The notes under the pieces are model-generated. The model searched no databases. It was not told where the DNA came from and saw nothing but the letters and a program-made list of their open reading frames with translations. A stretch of 64,000 nucleotides of DNA from Sphingopyxis flava (GTDB taxonomy: Bacteria > Pseudomonadota > Alphaproteobacteria > Sphingomonadales > Sphingomonadaceae): assembly GCF_900168005.1 (NCBI RefSeq), contig NZ_FUYP01000001.1, forward strand, positions 124,001-188,000, written 5' to 3'. The translations under genes and the position numbers were made by a program. This document shows positions 49,663 through 58,831 of this stretch, piece after piece (position 1 is the first letter of the stretch; every line of letters begins with the position of its first letter).

Positions 49663-52311
49663 TCAGGCAGCGAGCGCTGCCTTGACCGCTGCCACCGCGG
49701 CATCGGCCGCGCTGCCATCGGGTCCGCCGCCCTGCGCCATGTCGGGCCGTCCGCCGCCGCCCTGCCCGCCGAGCGCCGCCACCGCGGCGCGCACGAGCTC
49801 GACGGCGTTATGACGTTCGGTCGCATCGTCGGTTACCCCGACCGCGACCGAGGCACGCCCCTCATTGACCGCCACGAGCATCGCAACCCCGCTGCCGACC
49901 TGCTTCTTCAGCCCGTCAACCGTGCCGCGCAGTTCCTTGGGGTCGAGGCCGTCTACAACCTGGGCCAGAAAGGCGGTGTCGCCGACCTTTTCAATCGCGG
50001 GGCCGCTCGCAGCGCCGGTGCCGCCTCCCATTGCGAGCGCTTTCTTTGCCTCGGCGAGTTCGCGCTCGGCCTTCTTGAGTTGTTCTGCAAGAGCCGTCAC
50101 GCGCGCCGGTACGTCATCGGGCGAGGTCTTGAGCGCGGCCGCGGCGGCCTTCAGCGCCTCGTCGCGGCTGGTAAGCCACGCGCGCGCGGCTTCGCCGGTC
50201 AGCGCTTCAATACGCCGCACCCCCGACGAGACCGCGGATTCACTGACGATCTTGAACAAGGCGATATCACCGAGGGCGCGAACATGGGTGCCGCCGCAAA
50301 GCTCGACCGAATAGCTTTGGTCATCGGCCTTGCCCATGCTCAGCACCCGCACTTCGTCACCATATTTTTCGCCGAAGAGCGCCATCGCGCCCGCCGCAAT
50401 CGCATCGTCGGGGGTCATGAGCCGCGTCGTCACCGGCTCATTGGCGCGGATCTGCGCGTTCACATCGGCCTCGATCTGCGCGATCTCCTCAGCACTCAGC
50501 GCCTTGGGATGCGAAAAGTCGAAGCGGAAGCGATCCTCCGCGACCAGGCTACCCTTCTGGGTTACATGCCCGCCAAGGCGGTTGCGGAGCGCTGCGTGCA
50601 GCAGGTGCGTCGCGCTGTGGTTGGCGCGAATGCGGTCGCGGCGCTCGGCATCGACCGTGAGCTGTACCGTATCGCCGACCTTCAGTGTCCCCGCCTCGAG
50701 CTTCGCCTGATGCGTGTGCAGGCGGCCGAGCGGTTTGCCGGTGTCGCGAACAAACGCCCTTGCGCCTTCGAGCGTCGCGATCGTCCCGGCATCGCCCATC
50801 TGGCCTCCGCTTTCACCGTAAAAGGGCGTCTGGTTGGTCAGCACGACAACCTCATCGCCCGCCACCGCCTCGCCGACGGGCTTGCCATCCTTGACGAGTG
50901 CGATCACCGTGCCCTCGCCCGCGTTTGCGCCATAGCCTGTGAACTCGGTGCTGCCATTGGCTTCGGCAAGATCGAACCAGATTTCGTCCGACGCCTTTTC
51001 GCCGCTGCCCTTCCAGGCCGCGCGTGCCGCCGCCTTCTGCTGTGCCATGGCGGCGTCAAAGCCTTCCCGATCGACCGCAATGCCCTGCGTGCGCAGCGCA
51101 TCCTCGGTAAGGTCATAGGGAAAGCCGTAGGTATCATAGAGTTTGAAGGCGACATCGCCGGGGAGCGTCGCGCCCTCGCCCATTCCCACCGTCGCTTCGT
51201 CAAGCAGGCGCAGTCCCTTGTCGAGCGTCTGGCGGAACTTCGTTTCCTCCCGCTCGAGGGTTTCTGCGATCAGCGGCTGCGCGCGGATCAGCTCGGGATA
51301 GGCGGCACCCATCTCGGCGGTCAGCGCGGGCAGGAGACGGTACATCAACGGGTCCTTGGCGCCGAGGAGGTGCGCGTGGCGCATCGCGCGGCGCATGATG
51401 CGGCGCAGCACATAGCCGCGCCCCTCGTTCGAGGGGAGGACGCCGTCGGAGATGAGGAAACTCGACGCCCGCAAGTGATCGGCAATGACGCGGTGGCTCG
51501 CCTTGTGCGCCTCATCGGCCGCGACGCCGGTCAGCTCGACCGAGGCGGCGGTCAGCGCCTTGAATGTGTCGGTGTCATAATTGTCGTGGACGCCCTGAAG
51601 CACCGCGGCGATCCGCTCGAGCCCCATGCCCGTGTCGATGCTCGGCCGGGGCAGATCGACACGCTCGCCTCCCGGCAATTGCTCATATTGCATGAACACG
51701 AGGTTCCAGATCTCGACGAAGCGATCACCATCTTCTTCAGGCGATCCCGGCGGGCCGCCCCAGATATGGTCGCCGTGATCGTAGAAAATCTCGCTGCACG
51801 GCCCGCACGGGCCGGTGTCGCCCATCGACCAGAAATTGTCGCTCGTCGGGATGCGGATGATCCGGCTTTCAGGCAGGCCCGAAATCTTGCGCCAGAGGTC
51901 GAACGCCTCGTCATCGGTGTGATAGACGGTCGCGGTCAGCTTCTCCGCGGGCAGGCCCCACGTCTTGGTGATCAGCGTCCAGGCATGATGGATCGCCTGT
52001 TCCTTGAAATAGTCGCCGAAGGAGAAATTCCCCAGCATTTCGAAGAAGGTGTGATGCCGCGCGGTAAATCCCACATTATCGAGATCATTGTGCTTTCCGC
52101 CCGCGCGCACGCATTTCTGCGATGAGGTCGCGGTGCTGTAGGGCCGCTTCTCGAGCCCGGTGAAGACATTCTTGAACGGCACCATGCCCGCATTGACGAA
52201 CATCAGCGTCGGGTCATTGTGCGGCACTAGCGGGGCCGACGGCTCGATATGATGGCCCGCGCCCCCGAAATAGTCGAGGAAAGAGCGGCGAATGTCGTTG
52301 GTCGATGTCAT
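49663..52311 (-). CDS. alaS: Alanyl-tRNA synthetase
   Basis: The 882 residues cover the class II catalytic domain ([39 protein letters not shown]), the editing domain with zinc-binding [12 protein letters not shown] and [14 protein letters not shown], and the C-terminal oligomerisation domain ending in a Gly-rich [16 protein letters not shown] tail. Length is standard. It attaches alanine to tRNA-Ala and clears mischarged serine. Confidence 0.98.
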   Translation of the reverse strand: MTSTNDIRRSFLDYFGGAGHHIEPSAPLVPHNDPTLMFVNAGMVPFKNVFTGLEKRPYSTATSSQKCVRAGGKHNDLDNVGFTARHHTFFEMLGNFSFGDYFKEQAIHHAWTLITKTWGLPAEKLTATVYHTDDEAFDLWRKISGLPESRIIRIPTSDNFWSMGDTGPCGPCSEIFYDHGDHIWGGPPGSPEEDGDRFVEIWNLVFMQYEQLPGGERVDLPRPSIDTGMGLERIAAVLQGVHDNYDTDTFKALTAASVELTGVAADEAHKASHRVIADHLRASSFLISDGVLPSNEGRGYVLRRIMRRAMRHAHLLGAKDPLMYRLLPALTAEMGAAYPELIRAQPLIAETLEREETKFRQTLDKGLRLLDEATVGMGEGATLPGDVAFKLYDTYGFPYDLTEDALRTQGIAVDREGFDAAMAQQKAAARAAWKGSGEKASDEIWFDLAEANGSTEFTGYGANAGEGTVIALVKDGKPVGEAVAGDEVVVLTNQTPFYGESGGQMGDAGTIATLEGARAFVRDTGKPLGRLHTHQAKLEAGTLKVGDTVQLTVDAERRDRIRANHSATHLLHAALRNRLGGHVTQKGSLVAEDRFRFDFSHPKALSAEEIAQIEADVNAQIRANEPVTTRLMTPDDAIAAGAMALFGEKYGDEVRVLSMGKADDQSYSVELCGGTHVRALGDIALFKIVSESAVSSGVRRIEALTGEAARAWLTSRDEALKAAAAALKTSPDDVPARVTALAEQLKKAERELAEAKKALAMGGGTGAASGPAIEKVGDTAFLAQVVDGLDPKELRGTVDGLKKQVGSGVAMLVAVNEGRASVAVGVTDDATERHNAVELVRAAVAALGGQGGGGRPDMAQGGGPDGSAADAAVAAVKAALAA

Positions 52312-52364
52312 GCGCGCGATCTAGTGCGGGACGGCAGGTTTCTCAAGCACAACGCGCAAGACCC

Positions 52365-53102
52365 TCACCGCTGGCAAAGGCCATCGAGTTCGTCAGGCGT
52401 CAATCCTTGCTGCTCGACGAGCGCGGCCGAGATATACTGGACGTCATATTGCACGATCCGATATTCGCTTGCGTGCACGCGGTGCACCAAAATGCCGCCG
52501 CAGGTTCCTTCGATACCCGGATGATCATCCATCACCGAGAAAAATGCATAAGCTCCCGGATAGGTCGTATCCGGCGGATTGTTCAACCACAGCCGGAATT
52601 GCGGCTTCAGCGCTCCCCCGCTCCCTGTGCGATGCTGCATGGCGGCCTTGTGCAGACCGTCCCAGTCCGCCTGGGTCAGCTCGACAAGAGGGTCCATCAT
52701 CGCGATGCCCGCCGCATCGCCCCGATCTAGAAGGTCAAGAAAGCGCGTGACAAATGCGCTCGCGCCCGCGGTATCCTCTGCGCTCGCTTTCCAGTCAGCA
52801 GGTACCGGCTTGTAAGGGTCGCTCGCGCGGTCGAAGCATATGAAATTCTGCTTCATATTCTCGATCAGCATCACATTGCGATCGGTGTCGACCCGGGTGT
52901 CGAACTGGTGGCGGCCGAAGCGGACCCCCTGCGCCCCGCAGCGTTCGGCCGCGGCGCGCTTGATCCGCTCCATCACGCCGCCGATCGTCGCGGAATCAAA
53001 TGTTTCGATTTCGGCCGTATAGCCGCGCTCCGGCACCGCCTTGATCGCGATGCCCGGCTCGCCCGCAGCTGCCAGCAGCAATGCCAATGCAACGATTCCC
53101 AT
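52365..53102 (-). CDS. Secreted DUF4019-like protein (1)
   Basis: The 245-residue protein starts with a hydrophobic signal (MGIVALALLLAAAGEPG) and ends with a domain containing FVTRFLDLLDRGDAAGIAMM, TQADWDGLHKAAMQHRTGSG, PDTTYPGAYAFFSVMDDHPG and CGGILVHR. This last part resembles the next gene's product in order and spacing of motifs. The first 100 residues are unique and include CGAQGVRFGRHQFDTR. Start 53102 has GGGGGG before it. Function is unknown; probably periplasmic. Confidence 0.65.
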   Translation of the reverse strand: MGIVALALLLAAAGEPGIAIKAVPERGYTAEIETFDSATIGGVMERIKRAAAERCGAQGVRFGRHQFDTRVDTDRNVMLIENMKQNFICFDRASDPYKPVPADWKASAEDTAGASAFVTRFLDLLDRGDAAGIAMMDPLVELTQADWDGLHKAAMQHRTGSGGALKPQFRLWLNNPPDTTYPGAYAFFSVMDDHPGIEGTCGGILVHRVHASEYRIVQYDVQYISAALVEQQGLTPDELDGLCQR

Positions 53103-53189
53103 TATCCCCCCCATCACCGCGCCCGGCGCGCCGCCCGCAATAGTGCGGAGGGCAACCGCGCCGCGCAAGCAGGATTTATTGCAGCCTGC

Positions 53190-53789
53190 CTAAAAGGCCG
53201 TCGCGATCCCCTTGCCCAGATAGCAGGGGAGCTGGCGAAGAATGTCCGCCTTGGGAACACCGTCCTCGATCATGTCGGGCGGCACCTCCGAGACGTCGGT
53301 GCGAACAACGGTGAAGGGCGCGGCAGGCTCGGCCCGGTGCACAACGACATAGCCGCAATCCATCGTCCCGTCGGTGCGATCGCCGCGAAAATCGAACGCG
53401 GCATAGATGCCCCGCGGCTGGCCCGGTGGGTCGAGATACCAGCTCAGCCGAATGATGCGAAGCGTCCCGTCAGCCCACAGCGCGCTGCGCTTGCGCAGGT
53501 TCATCTCCCATTCGAGCCGCGGGCTCGCGGCCTGAAGGGACAGGCGGAGCATGGCGTAGGCTGCGTCATAATCGCGCCTCGCGAGCGCAATCACATAGGA
53601 GGCGAACCGGTCGATTGCACCCTCCTCGTCCGCGACTGCGGGCTGGAAGGTCGCGCCTTGCGGAGCAACGACGTCGCGCTCGACCTCGGGCCCCACCAAA
53701 GGCGGCGCAGCAAGCGCGGCCCCCGCAGGGGCGAGCAGCATGGCAGTCATGAGCGACCACCGAACGGCGAGCCGCGGCTCAATAGCCAT
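53190..53789 (-). CDS. Secreted DUF4019-like protein (2)
   Basis: The 199-residue protein has a signal peptide (LLAPAGAALAAPP) and a domain with IDRFASYVIALARRDYDAAY, RLEWEMNLRKRSALWADGTL, DPPGQPRGIYAAFDFRGDRT and DCGYVVVHR. The pattern helix, DW/EW segment, DPP, PG-Y, CG...VHR is shared with the gene 87 bases downstream, so the two look like diverged tandem copies. Start 53789 lies inside the end of the upstream GST gene. No function is known. Confidence 0.65.
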   Translation of the reverse strand: MAIEPRLAVRWSLMTAMLLAPAGAALAAPPLVGPEVERDVVAPQGATFQPAVADEEGAIDRFASYVIALARRDYDAAYAMLRLSLQAASPRLEWEMNLRKRSALWADGTLRIIRLSWYLDPPGQPRGIYAAFDFRGDRTDGTMDCGYVVVHRAEPAAPFTVVRTDVSEVPPDMIEDGVPKADILRQLPCYLGKGIATAF

Positions 53790-54405
53790 AATAGGCCCCG
53801 CCCTTGTCGCGCGCGCGCCGCCATGCGGGACGATCATGACACATGTTCACGAACCCGGCGAGCTTCGGATAGCGCGGCGCGAGCCCCTGCATGACCGCGA
53901 TCTCGGCCGGAAAGCTCAGCATGATGTCGGCTGCCGACAGCGCGTCGCCGACAAAATGGCCGCTCGGGCCGAGCCGGCTTTCCATATATTCGAAATGCGA
54001 TTGAAGCTGCTGTGCGATCCGGGCCTCGAGCGGCGCTGCGGCCTCGCCGAGCCGCGCGGTGTAGATGCGCAGGAGAATCGGCGTCATCGCTGACCCTTCG
54101 GCGAAATGCATCCACTCAAGGTGGCGGACATGCTCTTCAGTGCCGCGCCCGGGGACAAGCGCGTCGCCCCCGTGACGCTCGCACAGATATTCGACAATCG
54201 CCCCCGATTCGATGATCACCCGCCCGTCATCCTCGATCACCGGCGACTTGCCGAGCGGATGCACCGCGAGCAGCTCTGCCGGCGCGAGATTGGTTTCAGG
54301 ATCGCGGTCGTAGAAGCGTATCTCATAGGGCGCGCCGATCTCCTCGAGGAGCCACAAGATGCGCTGCGACCGACTGTTGTTGAGATGGTGAACGATCAGG
54401 CTCAT
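53779..54405 (-). CDS. Glutathione S-transferase (general GST-like)
   Basis: The 208-residue GST has LNNSRSQRILWLLEEIGAPY at the N-terminus, the cis-proline in VHPLGKSPVIEDDG, the ESGAIVEYLCERHGG segment and a helical domain with LSAADIMLSFPAEI. The SRSQR serine is the likely glutathione activator. It is not linked to the catabolic cluster and has no cluster palindrome. It probably serves detoxification. Its 3' end overlaps the start of a DUF4019-like gene. Confidence 0.87.
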   Translation of the reverse strand: MSLIVHHLNNSRSQRILWLLEEIGAPYEIRFYDRDPETNLAPAELLAVHPLGKSPVIEDDGRVIIESGAIVEYLCERHGGDALVPGRGTEEHVRHLEWMHFAEGSAMTPILLRIYTARLGEAAAPLEARIAQQLQSHFEYMESRLGPSGHFVGDALSAADIMLSFPAEIAVMQGLAPRYPKLAGFVNMCHDRPAWRRARDKGGAYYGY

Positions 54406-54806
54406 CGCGCTTTCCTTCCAGCCGCCGGGTTGGACAAGATTGGAGCGCCCCCACAGGAAAGGGAAGAAGATTCGTGGAAGGGAAGCCCAAGCTTCTTTCG
54501 TCCGGCGCTTTCAGGTGCGCCCGCGCCCTTTTGTCATCGGCTTTGGAGGCGAGCAAAAGCCCATCGGGCCCGGGGCCTATGCGGATGCAGATTCTTGGAA
54601 GGTCGGAAAAAATGAGCGTTGCTCGGCTGATCTCGGCAAGACTCATACTGCGAACCGATGTTATCGCCGTTAACAACGCAAAGGCTTGACCGATCAACGG
54701 CGGGCGGGCCGACCTGCGAGAGGGGGAGGCAGGTTCAAGGATAGGGCCCGCCGCCGTCGGCCGGCCGGTCAAAAGAGGGACGGGGACCGGCCGGATGGCA
54801 AAGGTG
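54406..54806. other. Intergenic stretch without a recognised gene
   Basis: About 400 bases between the GST start and the recA terminator. Short frames exist on both strands, but none has a ribosome site, family motif or the codon pattern of the neighbours. No repeat or RNA structure stood out apart from the terminator that follows. Confidence 0.5.
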
Positions 54807-54830
54807 ACAGGGTCGCTCGCGCGACCCTGT
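54807..54830 (-). terminator. Hairpin terminator of recA
   Basis: ACAGGGTCGC-TCGC-GCGACCCTGT is a perfect ten-base stem with a four-base loop, six bases past the recA stop codon on the minus strand. The T-run is poor, so termination may need Rho. Confidence 0.65.
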
Positions 54831-54835
54831 TACCC

Positions 54836-55915
54836 TTAGATGTCGTCGCCGTCCCCGTCGCCGGGGCCTGCCATCATTTCCTCGGCGACCGCATCGGTAC
54901 GGCCGCGGATCGCGGTTTCGAGCCGCGCCATCAGTTCGGGATTCTCGGTGAGGAAATTCTTCGCATTCTCCCGACCCTGCCCGATCCGGATCGAATCATA
55001 GCTGAACCATGCGCCCGATTTCTCGACCAGCCCGGCCTTGACGCCAAGGTCGAGGATCTCGCCGACCTTCGAAATGCCCTGCCCGTACATGATGTCGAAT
55101 TCGACCTGCTTGAACGGCGGCGCGACCTTGTTCTTGACCACCTTCACGCGCGTCGTGTTGCCAACGATCTCGTCGCGGTCCTTGATCTGACCGGTGCGGC
55201 GAATATCGAGGCGAACCGAGGCATAGAATTTGAGCGCGTTGCCGCCCGTTGTCGTCTCGGGATTGCCATACATCACGCCGATCTTCATGCGCAGCTGGTT
55301 GATGAAAATCACCATGCAGCGCGAGCGGCTGATCGAACCGGTGAGCTTGCGCAGACTCTGCGACATGAGACGCGCCTGGAGACCGACATGGCTGTCGCCC
55401 ATTTCGCCCTCGATCTCGGCGCGCGGCACCAGTGCGGCGACCGAATCAACGACGAGCACGTCGATCGCGTTCGAGCGCACCAGCGTGTCGACGATCTCGA
55501 GCGCCTGCTCGCCGGTGTCGGGCTGCGACACGATCAACTCATCGATGTCGACGCCCAGCTTTTTCGCATAGACAGGGTCGAGCGCATGCTCAGCGTCGAC
55601 GAACGCCGCCGTGCCGCCCGTCTTCTGGGCTTCGGCGATGCAGTGCAGCGCGAGTGTGGTCTTGCCCGAGCTTTCGGGACCGTAAATTTCGATCACCCGG
55701 CCCCGCGGCAAGCCGCCGACCCCCAGCGCGATGTCGAGCCCGAGCGATCCGGTGGAGATCGCCTCGACCTGCATCGCTTCCTTTGAGCCCAGCTTCATCG
55801 CCGAGCCCTTGCCGAAAGCGCGGTCGATCTGCGCCAATGCGGCGTCGAGCGCCTTCTGCCTATCCGTTCCGTTCACTGATTTCCCCGATTCGACGAGTGA
55901 TAATTGTCCGGCCAT
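54836..55915 (-). CDS. recA: Recombinase RecA
   Basis: The 359-residue RecA has the Walker A motif [16 protein letters not shown], the L2/substrate block [20 protein letters not shown] (disordered loop), [19 protein letters not shown] and the acidic C-terminal tail. It catalyses strand exchange and triggers LexA cleavage. An SOS box lies 77 bases upstream. A hairpin terminator follows. Confidence 0.98.
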   Translation of the reverse strand: MAGQLSLVESGKSVNGTDRQKALDAALAQIDRAFGKGSAMKLGSKEAMQVEAISTGSLGLDIALGVGGLPRGRVIEIYGPESSGKTTLALHCIAEAQKTGGTAAFVDAEHALDPVYAKKLGVDIDELIVSQPDTGEQALEIVDTLVRSNAIDVLVVDSVAALVPRAEIEGEMGDSHVGLQARLMSQSLRKLTGSISRSRCMVIFINQLRMKIGVMYGNPETTTGGNALKFYASVRLDIRRTGQIKDRDEIVGNTTRVKVVKNKVAPPFKQVEFDIMYGQGISKVGEILDLGVKAGLVEKSGAWFSYDSIRIGQGRENAKNFLTENPELMARLETAIRGRTDAVAEEMMAGPGDGDGDDI

Positions 55916-55991
55916 AACCGCACCTTTCCTGCTCTAAAGCGAAGGCAGTAGCATCGCAACGCCTGACCCATGTACGCCATTTGTTCTCAAA

Positions 55992-56006
55992 GAACAAGAC
56001 AGGAAC
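55992..56006 (-). promoter_or_regulatory. Alphaproteobacterial SOS (LexA) box of recA
   Basis: GTTC-CTGTCTT-GTTC on the minus strand is a perfect GTTC-N7-GTTC direct repeat, the LexA site of alphaproteobacteria. An overlapping inverted GTTCTCAAAGAAC lies at 55983-55995. Confidence 0.85.
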
Positions 56007-56020
56007 ATCAAAGCGGCGGG

Positions 56021-56374
56021 TTATTCCTTGAAAAAGTCGTTCAGTACCGCCTCGATCTCACTGAGGCGAAACGGCTTCGAGACGAGCTTGCGGTGCGCAT
56101 GCGCGGGCGGGATGATATCGCCGCCGCCCGAGGTGAAGGCGAAGGGAATCCCCCGTTGCGCGAGCGCATCCGCGACCGGCCAACCCTTGGTCTCGCCCAA
56201 GTTGATGTCGATAAGCGCCGCCGCGACCGGGCGCGCCTCGATGATGGCAAGCGCGTCTGGGACCGCGGCCGCCTGCGCGGGCTCGGGAAAGCCGAGCGCC
56301 TCGAACATGTCGACCAGCATCATGCCGATCAGCACGTCATCCTCGACCAGCAGGATCAGGCGGTTATCCGTCAT
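56021..56374 (-). CDS. Single-domain response regulator
   Basis: The 117-residue protein is only a receiver domain: LILLVEDDVLIGMMLVDMFE gives the acidic pair, AALIDINLGETKGWPVADAL the phospho-accepting Asp, FTSGGG the Thr/Ser and KPF the lysine. Without an output domain it would act as a phosphate relay or sink. Its start overlaps the end of the CckA-like gene by 11 bases, so the two are probably functional partners. Confidence 0.88.
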   Translation of the reverse strand: MTDNRLILLVEDDVLIGMMLVDMFEALGFPEPAQAAAVPDALAIIEARPVAAALIDINLGETKGWPVADALAQRGIPFAFTSGGGDIIPPAHAHRKLVSKPFRLSEIEAVLNDFFKE

Positions 56375-58808
56375 GTGATGTCCGGTGCGCGGCATCCTCC
56401 AGCGCGGCGGAGGTCGCCTCGGCAAGCTGCGCGACCGAGAAAGGCTTGGGCAGGAAATTTACCCGATCGATGTCGATCGACTGGCGCAGCTGCTCTTCGG
56501 CATAGCCCGACATGAACAGCACGGGAAGATCAGGCCGCTTTGCGCGCATCGTGCGCACCATCGCGGGGCCGTCCATCACCGGCATCACCACGTCGCTGAT
56601 CACGAGGTCGATCCTGTCCATTGTTCCAAATCTTTCCAGTCCCTCTTCGCCCTGCGCCGCGTTGACGACGGTATAACCCGCGCGGACCAGCGCGCGTTCC
56701 GCGACCGCGCGCACCATATCCTCGTCTTCAACGAGCAGGATGGTGCCGCTGCCCCACTGGCTCTTGCGGGGCTTGACCGCCGGCGCCGCGGGGACAGCCG
56801 CCCCGCTTTCGCTTCGATGCACCGGAAGATAGATGGTGAAGCTCGTCCCCTGTCCCGGCTTGCTGTCGGCGAAGATGAAGCCCGCCGATTGCTTGATGAT
56901 GCCATAGACAGTGGAAAGGCCAAGCCCTGTGCCCTTCCCCACATCCTTGGTGGTGAAGAAGGGCTCGAAGATCTTGGGCAACACATCGGCCGGGATGCCC
57001 GCGCCGGTGTCGCTCACCTTGAGCGCGCTGTAATCGGCGGGGGGCATGATCTCGCTCCCCATTTGCCGGACCTCTGCTGCGGTGACCGGATAGGTCTCGA
57101 TCGTCAGCGTACCGCCCCCTGGCATCGCGTCGCGCGCATTGACAGCAAGATTGATGATCACCTGCTCGAGCTGGCCAGGATCGGCACGCACCGCGCCGAG
57201 GCCGCGGCCGTGATGAACCGACAGCTGCACCGTCTCGCCGATCAGCCGCTTCAGCAGATGCGAGACTTCCGAGATCACATCGGGAAGCTGCAAGATCTGG
57301 GGACGCAGCGTCTGCTGACGCGAGAAAGCGAGCAATTGCCGGGTGAGGCTCGCCGCACGGTTCGCGTTGCTGCGGATCTGCTGGATATCATCATAATCGC
57401 TGTCGCCGGGCGTGTGCCGCATCAGCATCAGATCGCAGGCGCCAAGAACCGCGGTCAGGATGTTGTTGAAGTCATGCGCGACACCGCCCGCGAGTTGACC
57501 GACCGCCTGCATTTTCGATTGCTGCGCGACCTGCCGCTTGAGACGGGACTCCTCGCTCGAATCCTTAAGGCTCAGCATTACCGCTGCCTCGCCCAGCCCG
57601 CGCACCCCGACGACGCGCATCGATACCGGCTCATCGCCTTGTCCTGCGAGCCGGATCGACAGGTCGCCTCCGACCTGCTGCCCGCTGCTGTGCCGGCGGA
57701 TCATGTCGGCAAGCGGTCCTTTGTCTTCCGCTACCACCAGATCGCCGGGATAACGGGGCATCCTGCCATCATCGATGCCCGCGGCGCGGACAAAAGCGCG
57801 GTTCATGTACAAGAAGCGCCCATCGCGATCGACCATGGCGAGCCCGAAGGGCAGCAGCGAGAGCAGCGTCTCGACATAGGTCTGCGCGGTGCCGCGGTCG
57901 GCCGGACCGATCTCTTCGTCGATCAGCGCGAGGAGCATCGGCCCACCCGCCTCGGCGGGCGCTAGCGGGATCTGGATCATCCGCACCGGCGTCGGGCGAT
58001 CACCCTCCCGCGCATAATAGAGCGCGCCGGCGTCGTCGAGACGCAGCATTGCCGCAGCGTCGCGTCCGGCATAATGTGCGCGGTCCACCTCGCCGAGAGC
58101 GCGAAGGAGGAAAGCCTCGTTCGCCGCGCGCAGCCGCCCCTCGGCACTCACGAGCGCCGCCATCACCCCCGCCTGGCCAAGCGTGCGCCCTGCAGGACCG
58201 TCGAGGTGGCGGGCAATTTCAGACGCGAGGTCGAGCCGCTCGTGCGCCGAAAAGCGCCAGACAAGATAGTCCTCGGCCTGGCCGGTTCGCGTGACCTGGG
58301 CGCGCAGCTGCAACCCGCCAACGGCGATCTCGTCGGCGCGCCCCTCGCCGTCGCGCCAAGCCGCGCGCCCGGCATTTTTGAGCAGGTCTGCGCCGCGACC
58401 TTCGAGCGGCAGTCCGGGCGGCGTGACAAAGCCGCCCATCCAGGTCGCGAACAGATCGTTGGCGCAGACCATCCGGCCCGCACGGTCGGTCACGGCAATC
58501 GCGACATCGTCGTGCGCGACCGCCTGGCGCAGCATCGTCCAGTCGGGAGGCGGCGCCTCACCCGCCGCGGCCGCAGGAAATAGCCGCCGCGCGAGGATCA
58601 CGCCGCCGACAGCAAGAGCGATCCCGGCGACGAACCCTGCCGCCAGCACGGTATCGCGCGTTGCCCAGAAGAGAAGCGCGACCGACAATAGCGCAAGGCC
58701 GGCGAGCAGCCCCGCGTCGGTCCGCGAAAAGCGCCCGGGCGCTGCCGCGGCGAGAGCCGCCCCCCTGCCGATATCGGTATCAGCGGAAGGCAGGCTCTTC
58801 GCGGTCAA
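56364..58808 (-). CDS. cckA: Hybrid sensor histidine kinase CckA
   Basis: The 814-residue protein has two N-terminal membrane helices, PAS-like domains (ITDRAGRMVCANDLF-type and AMVDRDGRFLYMNRAFVRAA), the H-box VGQLAGGVAHDFNNILTAVL, ATPase boxes (NLAVNARDAM, DTGAGIP, GTGLGLSTVYGI) and a C-terminal receiver with DLVISDVVMPVMDG. This is the CckA layout, the kinase that feeds the ChpT-CtrA cell-cycle relay. Translation seems to begin at TTG with GGGGAAG before. CckA also controls gene transfer agent release in related bacteria. Confidence 0.9.
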   Translation of the reverse strand: MTAKSLPSADTDIGRGAALAAAAPGRFSRTDAGLLAGLALLSVALLFWATRDTVLAAGFVAGIALAVGGVILARRLFPAAAAGEAPPPDWTMLRQAVAHDDVAIAVTDRAGRMVCANDLFATWMGGFVTPPGLPLEGRGADLLKNAGRAAWRDGEGRADEIAVGGLQLRAQVTRTGQAEDYLVWRFSAHERLDLASEIARHLDGPAGRTLGQAGVMAALVSAEGRLRAANEAFLLRALGEVDRAHYAGRDAAAMLRLDDAGALYYAREGDRPTPVRMIQIPLAPAEAGGPMLLALIDEEIGPADRGTAQTYVETLLSLLPFGLAMVDRDGRFLYMNRAFVRAAGIDDGRMPRYPGDLVVAEDKGPLADMIRRHSSGQQVGGDLSIRLAGQGDEPVSMRVVGVRGLGEAAVMLSLKDSSEESRLKRQVAQQSKMQAVGQLAGGVAHDFNNILTAVLGACDLMLMRHTPGDSDYDDIQQIRSNANRAASLTRQLLAFSRQQTLRPQILQLPDVISEVSHLLKRLIGETVQLSVHHGRGLGAVRADPGQLEQVIINLAVNARDAMPGGGTLTIETYPVTAAEVRQMGSEIMPPADYSALKVSDTGAGIPADVLPKIFEPFFTTKDVGKGTGLGLSTVYGIIKQSAGFIFADSKPGQGTSFTIYLPVHRSESGAAVPAAPAVKPRKSQWGSGTILLVEDEDMVRAVAERALVRAGYTVVNAAQGEEGLERFGTMDRIDLVISDVVMPVMDGPAMVRTMRAKRPDLPVLFMSGYAEEQLRQSIDIDRVNFLPKPFSVAQLAEATSAALEDAAHRTSHDG

Positions 58809-58831
58809 TTCTTGCTTCCCCTATTGGCGCA

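Noticed and set aside
49810-52125. 771-codon plus-strand frame
   Set aside because: It is the complement of alaS, which has clear synthetase motifs on the minus strand.
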